The notes: generated by a model from the sequence alone, not told the origin. Numbered from the stretch's first letter, positions 7,947 to 14,978 are shown. The stretch: DNA of 19,204 nt from Bacillota bacterium (GCA_023393125.1 JAEWMQ010000018.1:1-19204); one strand, 5' to 3'. A program made the numbers and translations.

Positions 7947-8687
7947 ATGAAAAAGTCAATTTCAAAAAACTTAACCAAGGGCGTATGTATTGTTTTAGCT
8001 GCTATTATGCTTTTAGCTCAGGTAAAGGTGGTATTTGCAAAGGAGCCATTTGTCATCTGCATTGATCCAGGACATCAAGCAAAAGGGGATCCTAAAAGTG
8101 AACCTATTGCACCAGGCTCAGGGAATAGAAAAGCAAGAGTTTCTTCCGGTACTAGTGGTGTTGCTACCAAAAAGCCAGAATATGCTGTTAACTTAGAAGC
8201 AGGTCTTATTTTAAAAAGTTTGCTAGAAGAAAAAGGCTATAAAGTAGTGATGACAAGGGAAACTAATGAAGTTAATATAAGTAATGCAGAAAGGGCTCAA
8301 GTTGCCAATAGTGCTAAGGCTGATATGACCATTCGCCTTCATTGTGATAGCATTGGTAATGGTGGAAAGTCAGGAGCTGTACTTCTTATTCCATCTAAAA
8401 CAGGTAAGTATACAGCAGGCATCCATGCTGCTAGCAAGACTTATGCGGAGTTCTTAAAAACAGCTTTGCAGCAATCAGGAGTTAAAGTAAATGGGATTTT
8501 TGAAAGAAGTGATATGACAGGGTTTAACTGGTCCGCAGTACCTGTAGTGATATTTGAAATGGGTTTTATGAGTAATTGGAATGAAGATCGTATGTTAGCA
8601 GATAAAGCTTATCAAACCAAGCTTATGAAGGCAGTTATAAGTGCTATTGAAGCTTATGAAAAAACAGTTAGTTCTGAAGCTAGATAA
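7947..8687 (+). CDS. Secreted N-acetylmuramoyl-L-alanine amidase (Amidase_3)
   Basis: Zinc amidase that cuts the bond between MurNAc and L-alanine in peptidoglycan. It has a Sec signal peptide (positive MKKSISKNLTK, hydrophobic core GVCIVLAAIMLLAQVKVVF, likely cut after ...FAK or ...VFA near residue 31). The mature part is just the Amidase_3 domain. Metal and catalytic residues are visible: His43 in CIDPGHQ, Glu84 in NLEAG, His132 in IRLHCDS, and the catalytic Glu204 in VIFEMGFMSN. The 246-residue protein has no wall-binding or SLH repeats. A good ribosome binding site (AGGAGG, 7931-7936) precedes the ATG. Similar enzymes act in cell separation or sporulation-related wall remodelling; which applies here cannot be decided. 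It is one of four wall hydrolases or wall-hydrolase-like genes in the window. Confidence 0.92.
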   Translation: MKKSISKNLTKGVCIVLAAIMLLAQVKVVFAKEPFVICIDPGHQAKGDPKSEPIAPGSGNRKARVSSGTSGVATKKPEYAVNLEAGLILKSLLEEKGYKVVMTRETNEVNISNAERAQVANSAKADMTIRLHCDSIGNGGKSGAVLLIPSKTGKYTAGIHAASKTYAEFLKTALQQSGVKVNGIFERSDMTGFNWSAVPVVIFEMGFMSNWNEDRMLADKAYQTKLMKAVISAIEAYEKTVSSEAR

Positions 8688-8723
8688 ATTATTTAGTTAT
8701 TGAGATGGATATTTCCAATTCTA

Positions 8724-8761
8724 TAAAAGGGGAGAAGCAAGCTTAGCAGCTACTTCTCCCT
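8724..8761 (-). terminator. Terminator between convergent wall-hydrolase genes
   Basis: Stem GGGAGAAG / CTTCTCCC with an inner AGCT/AGCT pairing. On the minus strand it is followed by CCTTTTAT, so it best serves the gene at 8799-9959. On the plus strand the T run is poor, but it may still stop transcripts of the 7947-8687 amidase gene. Confidence 0.7.
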
Positions 8762-8798
8762 AAAATATTGAATGGAAATAGAAAAAGAGATAATTGAT

Positions 8799-9959
8799 TT
8801 AATAATAAACATGGATTAAATGAAAGCGAATGCCCTTATTACTCCAACCTAAATCATAAGGAACTAGGAGTCTATCGGTATTGTGGCAGGTAACAAGTGG
8901 ATAACCTTTTGAATCAAGGCCTGTAATTGTGGAAATATGAGTAATTTTACCTTTCTTTTCATAAGCAACGAAATCACCAGGACGAAGCTTATAAGCTTCT
9001 TTATAAACTTCTTGATAAGTGCCTTTCGCCAGATAACCACCACGTTTGCTACTTACTATATAGTTTTTAAAGGCTTGTGCATTAACCCAGGCTTTACTTC
9101 CTTGACGACCACAATAGTTCCAAGTGTCATTTTTTCTAAAGCCACCCCCTTCATGTAAGATTTGAGAGGCGAAATTAGCACAATCACCGCCATCTGGATT
9201 AAAGTTCTTATAGGCCTTATTATATTTAAAAAGATAGTCGGGATCAGGACTAACTCCACAATATTGATGGGCATAATCAATGGCTTTTTGAGTACGTTCA
9301 TTAGGCGTGTAATCAGGTAACGTATGATTTAAAATATAATTTCTTATCTCGTCTGTTTTAAGCGTATTAAGATTTAAAGAATCAGCAAAAGGGTCAGTAT
9401 ACCACTCTTTAGTAATGATGTAATGATCCCCATCTTTTTTTAAATTGATGTAGTGGGAGGTACCTAGATAAAAGGTATTAAAAACCTCAGGAGTATCTAG
9501 ATAGCTATAAGTGAAGGCTGTGGAATTAAAGCAAAGGATACCATAGAGATCTTTCTCTTTTTCTTTTACCTTGCGAACTTTGACCACAGACTCAATACGA
9601 TTGAATTTAATAGCTTGTTTATCACACCAATTTTTAAAATACTTGATTTTTTGAGCTTCACTTTCATAAGCCCAAAGGCTTACTTTGATTTTGAGGTTAT
9701 ATGAAGTTTTTAAACTCTCTGCATCTAAGTTTTGTATACAGTGGTTGCGGTTTTTTACAATATCACTGACCACAGTTTGAAATGTTGCTCTTAATTCTTC
9801 TTCGGAAAGTTCTGGTTTAGTTTGCGCTTCCTCTCCAGTAGACTTTGTGATTTCATGATCAATGACATACTGAGAAATAGAATGTGATGCCATAGTTGGT
9901 ACTGAGAAAAGTTGAATAACGGCCAATCCTATTACTAGGAAAAAATTATTTTTTTTCAA
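8799..9959 (-). CDS. Secreted Amidase_6-domain protein (putative cysteine wall hydrolase)
   Basis: Protein of 386 residues with a signal peptide (MKKNNFFLVIGLAVIQLFSVPTMA, likely cut near residue 24). Residues about 50-200 are an extension without a family I recognise, probably adopting a mixed beta fold (pattern IIKEWYTDP at its end). Residues about 220-386 are an Amidase_6 domain: AIDYAHQYCG, then NPDGGDCANFASQILHEGG with the probable nucleophile Cys260, the KITHISTITG His341, and CHNTD (His359/Asn360). The fold is papain/NlpC-like; members are called putative amidases, but the substrate is unproven. The start is TTG, chosen because AAGGGGAG ends six bases upstream; no better start exists. 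It shares its catalytic domain with the shorter protein at 13675-14175. It is convergent with the Amidase_3 gene. Confidence 0.87.
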   Translation of the reverse strand: MKKNNFFLVIGLAVIQLFSVPTMASHSISQYVIDHEITKSTGEEAQTKPELSEEELRATFQTVVSDIVKNRNHCIQNLDAESLKTSYNLKIKVSLWAYESEAQKIKYFKNWCDKQAIKFNRIESVVKVRKVKEKEKDLYGILCFNSTAFTYSYLDTPEVFNTFYLGTSHYINLKKDGDHYIITKEWYTDPFADSLNLNTLKTDEIRNYILNHTLPDYTPNERTQKAIDYAHQYCGVSPDPDYLFKYNKAYKNFNPDGGDCANFASQILHEGGGFRKNDTWNYCGRQGSKAWVNAQAFKNYIVSSKRGGYLAKGTYQEVYKEAYKLRPGDFVAYEKKGKITHISTITGLDSKGYPLVTCHNTDRLLVPYDLGWSNKGIRFHLIHVYY

Positions 9960-10131
9960 TTTTTTCTCCCCTTTTAAATATAATTTTCGCTATAATATAG
10001 TTTGTACTAATTGCGAAAAAATATAAATGGAAAATTTATTTTATGAAATCTACACCTGTGATGGTTATTATTATTTTAGTTTTACTTTAATTTAAATCAA
10101 ATGAGGTACCTATTTTTGTGTGCTTTTTAAT

Positions 10132-10355
10132 GTGTTATCTGCCTATATGTTTCAAGAAGATTGTCTAATGCCGTGGCTAAATGTTTGGCAGAATATTGCA
10201 TATGTTTAAAAAACAAAGTATAATAAGCAACAGGTCCAAGAAAAGATAGAACACATATGAGAGCTTTTACAGCTCACTGTTTACAAAATTACCCTATTCA
10301 TCTATTCAGTGGAGGTATGAGACGAAGAATTGCATTAGGTAGAGTTTTGTACTAA
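10132..10355 (+). pseudogene. Remnant of an ABC-transporter ATP-binding protein
   Basis: No open gene exists here, but the translated frames recover the middle of an ABC ATPase. Frame 1 reads MFQEDCLMPWLNVWQNIA (Q-loop region, from about 10147), then a TAA stop at 10207, then KYNKQQVQEKIEHI, a TGA at 10258, and ELLQLTVYK. After a frameshift near 10285-10290 it reads YPIHLFSGGMRRRIALGRVL (ABC signature motif) up to a TAA at 10353. The spacing from Q-loop to signature, about 50 codons, is that of an intact protein, so the losses are point stops and a small indel, not one big deletion. Walker A and Walker B parts are not seen. The sequence style is that of nitrate/sulfonate/taurine-type importers. 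No permease or binding-protein gene is nearby. Confidence 0.8.
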
Positions 10356-10433
10356 TAAATAAAAAGACCTGAAAAACAAATTAAAAAATGGATATACTAA
10401 GAATAGAAGTAAAAAAAGAATATAAAGCGAGGT

Positions 10434-11609
10434 ATGACAGTAGTGGAAGTTATTAGTATTATCGTACCTATATATAATATAGAAAAGTATTTAGCTAGAG
10501 GCTTAGAAAGCCTTATTAATCAAACTTATCCACATTTAGAAATTATATTGGTAAATGATGGTTCAAAGGATAATAGTTTAGCTATTTGCAAAGCATATGC
10601 TAAGAGAGACAGACGAATTGTAGTTATTGATAAAATAAATGAAGGTGTTTCGATTGCCAGAAATACAGGTTTGGAAGCTGCTACAGGTACTTATGTAGGC
10701 TTTATTGATCCAGATGATTGGGTAGAACCTACGATGTATGAAAAACTCTATAAACAAATTAAAAAGTGGGATAGTCCTGTATGCTTATGTAATTACTTTA
10801 AAGATACTAAAAAGAAAAGTTCACCTAAAACGTTTGCCTTTAAGGATGAGGTACTTGAAGGAAAGGTTATTATTGAAAAGTTAGTCAACAATATGGTAGG
10901 AATGCCTGATTTAATGCCTACTTATGTTTGTGTTATGGGATGTGTATGGAGAGGTTTATTTAAAAAGGAATTTCTAGATCAGCATCAAATTAGATTTGTA
11001 CCAGGTGTTAGTATTATGGAAGACTTGGTATTTATGGTACAAACTCTCTTAAAATGCCAAAGTGTAGCTATTGAGCACGGCATTTATTATCACTATGTAC
11101 AAAATCCAAGTTCAGTACTTCATACGTATAATAAAAGGCTATGGGAGGATCAGATTAAGGTCTATGAACTATTGGAAAAAAGCTTTATTGAAGCCAAGCT
11201 TGAAGAAGAGATGCGTAATCGTTTAGATTTTAGATATATTGGTATGGTGTTATCAGCGATCAAGAATGAAACTTATATGAAAAAAGATAGTGATTTAAAA
11301 GATACAGTAGCACATATCAAGCAAATTTGCCAAGATGAAAAGCTTAAATTCGTATTAGAACGTGTAAAACCTATTCAAGTATTAGAAAAGAAGCCTGGAG
11401 ATAAAGAAGGAGGGAAACGATTAAGAACTATTTATAGTGATAAAGCCATTATTCCTAAGGAGTCTAAAAAGAAGAAAAAAGCAACTTATATGACTAAGAA
11501 GAATTCTTATGGGAAAACACTTGAGAAACAAAATAAACTTTTAGAAACAAAGAAGAAGTCAAAAGCTAAAAAATCACTTAGAAAAGAAAAACAACTTGAA
11601 ATAGAATAA
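10434..11609 (+). CDS. Family 2 glycosyltransferase with lysine-rich C-terminal tail
   Basis: GT-A fold glycosyltransferase, 391 residues. The N-terminal 110 residues are classical GT2: ISIIVPIYNIEKYL, QTYPHLEIILVNDGSKDNS (nucleotide-sugar binding), GVSIARNTGLEAATGTYVGFID and the metal-binding PDDW. Residues about 115-300 resemble the variable acceptor part (VSIMEDLVFMVQTLLKC, YYHYVQNPSSVLH) of capsular or cell-wall glycan transferases. The last about 73 residues hold roughly 24 lysines and few hydrophobic residues, and lie outside the catalytic fold. No membrane helix is seen. Donor and acceptor are unknown. Start: GAGG at 10429-10432 touches the ATG at 10434, so the in-frame GTG at 10443 (leaving MEVISIIVPIYN) is an equally good choice. 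It stands alone, between the ABC remnant and a strong terminator. Confidence 0.87.
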   Translation: MTVVEVISIIVPIYNIEKYLARGLESLINQTYPHLEIILVNDGSKDNSLAICKAYAKRDRRIVVIDKINEGVSIARNTGLEAATGTYVGFIDPDDWVEPTMYEKLYKQIKKWDSPVCLCNYFKDTKKKSSPKTFAFKDEVLEGKVIIEKLVNNMVGMPDLMPTYVCVMGCVWRGLFKKEFLDQHQIRFVPGVSIMEDLVFMVQTLLKCQSVAIEHGIYYHYVQNPSSVLHTYNKRLWEDQIKVYELLEKSFIEAKLEEEMRNRLDFRYIGMVLSAIKNETYMKKDSDLKDTVAHIKQICQDEKLKFVLERVKPIQVLEKKPGDKEGGKRLRTIYSDKAIIPKESKKKKKATYMTKKNSYGKTLEKQNKLLETKKKSKAKKSLRKEKQLEIE

Positions 11610-11616
11610 TAACTAA

Positions 11617-11660
11617 AATAATAAACTCTTATCTAGCAATAAGAGTTTATTATTTTATTA
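11617..11660 (+). terminator. Rho-independent terminator of the glycosyltransferase gene
   Basis: Perfect 16-pair stem AATAATAAACTCTTAT / ATAAGAGTTTATTATT with a six-base loop and then TTATTAAG. A-rich and T-rich flanks make it potentially bidirectional. Confidence 0.85.
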
Positions 11661-11707
11661 AGCAGAAAATCCATCGTTGCAGTCCAAAGGTAGAATAATA
11701 GGAATGC

Positions 11708-11736
11708 TTTACAAGGTTATTAGAGATGGGTATAAT
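11708..11736 (+). promoter_or_regulatory. Sigma-A promoter of gltX
   Basis: TTTACA (11708-11713), exactly 17 bases, TATAAT (11731-11736). The predicted start near 11743 leaves a leader of about 148 bases. Inside it lies a hairpin (GAAAGTGG / CCACTTTC, 11765-11788, eight-base loop) without a following T run. No T-box sequence (AGGGTGGNACCGCG) is present. Confidence 0.7.
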
Positions 11737-11890
11737 GAAAAAAGAATAGATAACGAAAGCAAGGGAAAGTGGGTATCATTCCACTTTCTTGTCATGTTGA
11801 AATAGGTCATAAAGACTTAAATCAAATAAGAGAAGGTTCATACGATAAGAAGACTCCTTGCAATACAAAATGATAAAAAGGTAAGGTGAA

Positions 11891-13546
11891 ATGATGAGTT
11901 TACAACAATTAGCTGATTTAATTTTTCCTGATGTAACGAAAACACCAGAAGATTATTTAAAAGCCTATCCAAAAAGAACACTTAAGGAAGGTGCAAAGGT
12001 AACACGTTATGCGCCTAGTCCAACAGGATTTCAGCATATAGGGGGAGTGTTTGCAGCCCTTGTTAGTGAAAGAATTGCCGTGCAAAGCGGTGGCGTTTTT
12101 TATTTAAGAGTAGAAGATACAGATCAGAAAAGAGAAGTAGAAGGTGCTATTGAAGATACCATTGCAACAATGCACAACTTTGGTATGGATTTTGATGAAG
12201 GAATGACTGGAGAAACAACTTCAAAAGGTAATTATGGTCCATATCGTCAAAGTGAGAGAGCAGAGATTTATAAAACTTTTGCAAAAGATTTAATTGTAAA
12301 AGGATTAGCTTATCCATGCTTTATGACTCCAGAAGAATTAGAAGCTATGCGTGACAAACAAGTAGCGGCTAAACTAACTCCAGGTTGCTATGGTGAATAT
12401 GCGATTTACAGAGATTTATCACCAGAAGCAGCTATTGAGAAGATTAAAGCTGGTGAATCTTATATTCTTCGTTTAAAATCACCTGGTAATGCAGAGAACC
12501 GTGTAAGTTTTGTAGACCTTATTAAAGGGGAGACCTCTTTCCCAGAAAATGTACAAGACATCGTTCTTATTAAAGCAGATGGTCTTCCAACTTACCATTT
12601 TGCACATGCTATAGATGACCATTTAATGGGAACAACTAGCGTTATTCGTGGAGAAGAATGGTTATCTTCACTTCCAATTCACGTTCAGTTATTTGATGTA
12701 CTTGGGTTTGAAAGACCAGAATACGCACACATTCCAAATGTAATGAAATTAGATGGTGATTCTAAACGTAAGCTTTCAAAACGTAAAGATCCAGAAAGCG
12801 CAGTAAGCTATTACAAAGAAGAAGGTTATCCAAGAGCTTCAGTAGTAGAGTATTTATTAAATATCATTAACTCTGCATTTGAAGAGTGGAGAATGGAAAA
12901 TCCAACTGCAGATTATCATGACTACCCAGTAGCTTTAGATAAAATGAGTAAAAGTGGAGCACTTTTTGACCTTGTTAAATTAAATGATGTAAGTAAAGAT
13001 GTCATCTCTAAAATGCCAGCAGAAGAAGTCTATACTCTTTATACACAGTGGGCAGAAGAATATGACAAAGAAATGTATGCATTAGTAACGGCACATGAAG
13101 CAATGTCAAAGGAAATCTTCAACATTGATAAAGAAGGTCCAAAACCACGTAAAGACTTTGGAAAATGGGCAGAAGTTAAAGAAAAAATCTGCTATTTCTA
13201 TGATGAGCTATTTAATGCTGAAACAGAAGTAGAATTGCCAAAAAATATGACTTTAGAGACAGCTAAACAAATCATTGCTTCTTATAAAGAAGTGTATAAT
13301 TTTAACACAGACCAAGAAACTTGGTTCAATGAATTAAAAGAACATGCGATTAGTCTTGGTTATACAGCAGACCGTAAAGCTTTCAAAAAAGATCCAACAG
13401 CTTTCAAAGGTATGGTATCAGATGTGGCAGGAGCTGTAAGAAGTGCTATTAGCCATAGAACAAATACACCTGATTTATATACGATTATGCAAATCATTGG
13501 TGAAGAAGCTGTGAGAGCAAGATTTGAGGCGTTTTTAAATCAATAA
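11891..13546 (+). CDS. gltX: Glutamate--tRNA ligase, long form
   Basis: Class I aminoacyl-tRNA synthetase that charges tRNA with glutamate. The HIGH-type motif is APSPTGFQHIGG (residues 41-52) and the KMSKS-type loop is KLSKRKD (294-300). EDTDQKREVEGA, GPYRQSERAEIY and HFAHAIDDHLMGTTSVIRGEEWL are typical of the GluRS catalytic domain. The protein has 551 residues, longer than the usual 470-490, owing to an N-terminal leader of about 35 residues and an enlarged middle and anticodon part. This long form occurs in Clostridia. Two ATG codons stand in tandem (11891, 11894); AAGG/AGGTGA at 11878-11889 fits either. It has its own promoter at 11708 and is closed by a perfect palindrome. Whether it also charges tRNA-Gln (with GatCAB) cannot be seen here. 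Confidence 0.95.
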   Translation: MMSLQQLADLIFPDVTKTPEDYLKAYPKRTLKEGAKVTRYAPSPTGFQHIGGVFAALVSERIAVQSGGVFYLRVEDTDQKREVEGAIEDTIATMHNFGMDFDEGMTGETTSKGNYGPYRQSERAEIYKTFAKDLIVKGLAYPCFMTPEELEAMRDKQVAAKLTPGCYGEYAIYRDLSPEAAIEKIKAGESYILRLKSPGNAENRVSFVDLIKGETSFPENVQDIVLIKADGLPTYHFAHAIDDHLMGTTSVIRGEEWLSSLPIHVQLFDVLGFERPEYAHIPNVMKLDGDSKRKLSKRKDPESAVSYYKEEGYPRASVVEYLLNIINSAFEEWRMENPTADYHDYPVALDKMSKSGALFDLVKLNDVSKDVISKMPAEEVYTLYTQWAEEYDKEMYALVTAHEAMSKEIFNIDKEGPKPRKDFGKWAEVKEKICYFYDELFNAETEVELPKNMTLETAKQIIASYKEVYNFNTDQETWFNELKEHAISLGYTADRKAFKKDPTAFKGMVSDVAGAVRSAISHRTNTPDLYTIMQIIGEEAVRARFEAFLNQ

Positions 13547-13584
13547 TTGATAATACATGAGCATATAGATATATGTTAATAAAG

Positions 13585-13626
13585 AAAGGTCCTAGATATT
13601 TGCTAGCAAATATCTAGGACCTTTTG
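13585..13626 (+). terminator. Bidirectional terminator, 40-base perfect palindrome
   Basis: Bases 13585-13624 are fully self-complementary (18 pairs around a CTAG loop; arms start AAAGGTCCTAGATATTTG). CCTTTT follows on the plus strand, and CCTTTCTTTATT on the minus strand. It lies between convergent gltX and the Amidase_6 gene and can end both. Confidence 0.88.
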
Positions 13627-13674
13627 ATTAAATAGGATTTTTTAGATAGAGCATATAAGTATGAGTAGAATAGG

Positions 13675-14175
13675 CTAATATGCTCTTACACCATCAATAT
13701 GAATAAAGCGTACCTTAGTAAAATCATAAGAAGAAAGAGGTCTATTAATGGCATCATAACTGTGAGTAGCGATTAAAATTTGGTCATAGGTAGGATTAGG
13801 AGCAGTTTCTAATACTAATAGTGAATGATGGTAATCTTGAAGATCATTACCAAATTGAATAATATCACCAGGAACAATCTCATTTGGAGTAACTTCCCTG
13901 CCAAAGGGTCCAGGGCCTTTATTAGTAGTTAAAAATTTATGTAGAAATTTGACTCCTGTCCAAGAAGCAGAGCGATCATTAGCATTTTTGTAATACCATC
14001 CTGTAACGGGGGTAAAGTTCATAATATGGCTACCAGCGTATAGGCTCTGAGAAATAAAATTAGTACAATCGCCGCCTAATTGGGTGAAGTCTAAGTACAT
14101 AGGATTACGAAGTAAGCTCCATTTTTTAGCATAAGCGATAGCAGCAGCTGCATTATAGGGTAAGATTTTCTCCAT
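13675..14175 (-). CDS. Small Amidase_6-domain protein without signal peptide
   Basis: Protein of 166 residues that is nothing but an Amidase_6 domain. It begins YNAAAAIAYAKKW, followed by YLDFTQLGGDCTNFISQSLY with the probable nucleophile Cys37, YYKNANDRSASW, VPGDIIQFGN, the HHSLLV histidines (116/117) and ATHSYDA (His138, Asp141). It aligns motif by motif with residues 220-386 of the protein at 8799-9959, but shares little sequence outside the motifs and has neither signal peptide nor membrane helix. It would stay in the cytoplasm unless released by lysis or an unusual route. The ribosome binding site AAAGGAAGTG lies about five bases before the ATG. Whether it acts on peptidoglycan is unproven. 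It is transcribed against gltX and ends at the shared palindrome. Confidence 0.85.
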   Translation of the reverse strand: MEKILPYNAAAAIAYAKKWSLLRNPMYLDFTQLGGDCTNFISQSLYAGSHIMNFTPVTGWYYKNANDRSASWTGVKFLHKFLTTNKGPGPFGREVTPNEIVPGDIIQFGNDLQDYHHSLLVLETAPNPTYDQILIATHSYDAINRPLSSYDFTKVRFIHIDGVRAY

Positions 14176-14314
14176 TTATTCACTTCCTTTCTTATTACTA
14201 GATATATGAGATAAAAAGAGAAAATATAATAATATAAATCATTTTATATTACATAAAATAAGTTATAAAATATTGATTATTTATTACAGATATGATAAAG
14301 TAAACAAGTACCAA

Positions 14315-14387
14315 GCTGGCATAACTCAGTTGGTAGAGTAACTCATTCGTAATGAGTAAGTCGGGGGTTCGAGTCCCCCTTCCAGCT
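14315..14387 (+). tRNA. tRNA-Thr (anticodon CGU)
   Basis: A full 73-base cloverleaf can be drawn. The acceptor stem is GCTGGCA / TTCCAGC, with one C-T mismatch at pair 6-67. The D arm is ACTC-AGTTGGTA-GAGT, the anticodon arm is ACTCA-TTCGTAA-TGAGT with anticodon CGT, the variable loop is AAGTC, the T arm is GGGGG-TTCGAGT-CCCCC, and the discriminator is T. The 3' CCA is not encoded (bases after the discriminator are TTA). CGU decodes ACG. Immediately downstream are a small terminator and an integrase remnant, the usual picture of a tRNA gene used as an attachment site. Confidence 0.9.
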
Positions 14388-14416
14388 TTATTGAAAATAT
14401 AGGAATTACAAGGGAT

Positions 14417-14442
14417 AGAGGACTTTTTAGTCCTCTTTTTTG
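14417..14442 (+). terminator. Rho-independent terminator after tRNA-Thr
   Basis: Stem AGAGGACT / AGTCCTCT with a TTTT loop and a run of T immediately after, 30 bases past the tRNA 3' end. It overlaps the 3' end of the integrase remnant on the other strand. Confidence 0.82.
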
Positions 14443-14735
14443 TTTTTCTAATACATGGGCATATATATTTATAGTGGTTGTAAGGTCAGCATGGCCAAGT
14501 AATTCTTGTGGGATTTTAAAATTTTCATCTGCTTCTAGTAACCTAAGTGTATCTTAAAGTATGAAAAGTATATGATCAATGCCAGTATGTGTATACTATT
14601 GCCTTTTTTGCTTTTAGGAGTCTTCTTCACGAGTTCTTTGTGAGAATTCCCTTCTGAATCATATGTATTTGTGTATTTAATTGTTTCTGCAATATGATAA
14701 TTAAAAAGTTTGAAGCACCATAACCAAGAAAGTAA
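14440..14735 (-). pseudogene. Broken tyrosine recombinase (phage/ICE-type integrase)
   Basis: Read on the minus strand, three pieces of one integrase are visible. The first (about 14732-14590) runs from LSW through SEGNSHKELVKKTPKSKKG, matching the W.DID...TPKT..S.RTIP part of Firmicute integrases. The second (14575-14546) reads YTFHTLRYT, the catalytic HxxR box. After a small frameshifting deletion the third (14544 onward) reads RLLEADENFK, then LGHADLTTTINIYAHVLE, which holds the second catalytic histidine and the nucleophile tyrosine. About 90-100 residues between the first and second pieces are missing, and the N-terminal domain is gone. The frame runs towards tRNA-Thr, whose 3' end is about 60 bases away. 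This is the expected layout for an element that integrated into the tRNA gene and was later lost. It cannot encode an active enzyme. Confidence 0.85.
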
Positions 14736-14807
14736 TTTGAATGTATATTCTGAAATGTGTAATATTGTATTTTTAATAGATGTTTTTTGTAAAAATAAAT
14801 AAAGAGA

Positions 14808-14836
14808 TTGACTATATAAAATAATGTTTGTATAAT
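14808..14836 (+). promoter_or_regulatory. Sigma-A promoter upstream of the MATE gene
   Basis: TTGACT (14808-14813), exactly 17 bases, TATAAT (14831-14836). The predicted transcription start is about 14843, in the middle of a palindrome (14835-14848). Confidence 0.75.
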
Positions 14837-14848
14837 GAACTTGTTCAT
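14835..14848. promoter_or_regulatory. Palindromic operator candidate over the MATE promoter start site
   Basis: ATGAAC-TT-GTTCAT is a perfect 14-base inverted repeat that overlaps the last base pair of the -10 box and the expected start site. The position is ideal for a MarR- or TetR-type repressor, but no regulator gene is adjacent. Confidence 0.5.
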
Positions 14849-14878
14849 CGGAGGGTGTAATATTTTTTAGAATTATAC

Positions 14879-14927
14879 GCTGGATAAGATGGTAAGCAAC
14901 TGCTTACTAACTTATCCAGCTTTTTTG
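14879..14927 (+). terminator. Terminator or attenuator hairpin in the MATE leader
   Basis: Outer stem GCTGGATAAG / CTTATCCAGC (10 pairs), a 3x3 internal loop, and inner stem GTAAGC / GCTTAC with an AACT loop, followed by TTTTTTG. It lies 36 bases after the predicted transcription start and 52 bases before the MATE start codon, so most transcripts from the 14808 promoter should stop here unless something prevents the hairpin. Confidence 0.75.
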
Positions 14928-14978
14928 TTTTTATGATATCGATGAACTTAAAAAAGATTTAGAAGGAGGTATTTAGTT

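Noticed and set aside
8937..9301. Overlapping frames (+ 73 codons, - 81 codons) inside the Amidase_6 gene
   Set aside because: Both overlap the conserved catalytic domain of the real gene and show no features of their own.
10043..10090. Possible 15-residue hydrophobic peptide (MKSTPVMVIIIILVLL type)
   Set aside because: No ribosome binding site, no promoter and very short; chance in AT-rich DNA.
11743..11890. T-box riboswitch before gltX
   Set aside because: The conserved T-box sequence and an antiterminator/terminator pair are absent.
14328..14440. Minus-strand frame continuing from the integrase remnant through the tRNA gene
   Set aside because: The GGLEPPTYSLRMSYSTN-type peptide is the well-known artefact of translating a tRNA gene antisense.
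14627..14848. Minus-strand open frame of 73 codons
   Set aside because: AT-rich and in a different frame from the recognisable integrase pieces; its beginning overlaps the MATE promoter. The similarity lies in the other frame.
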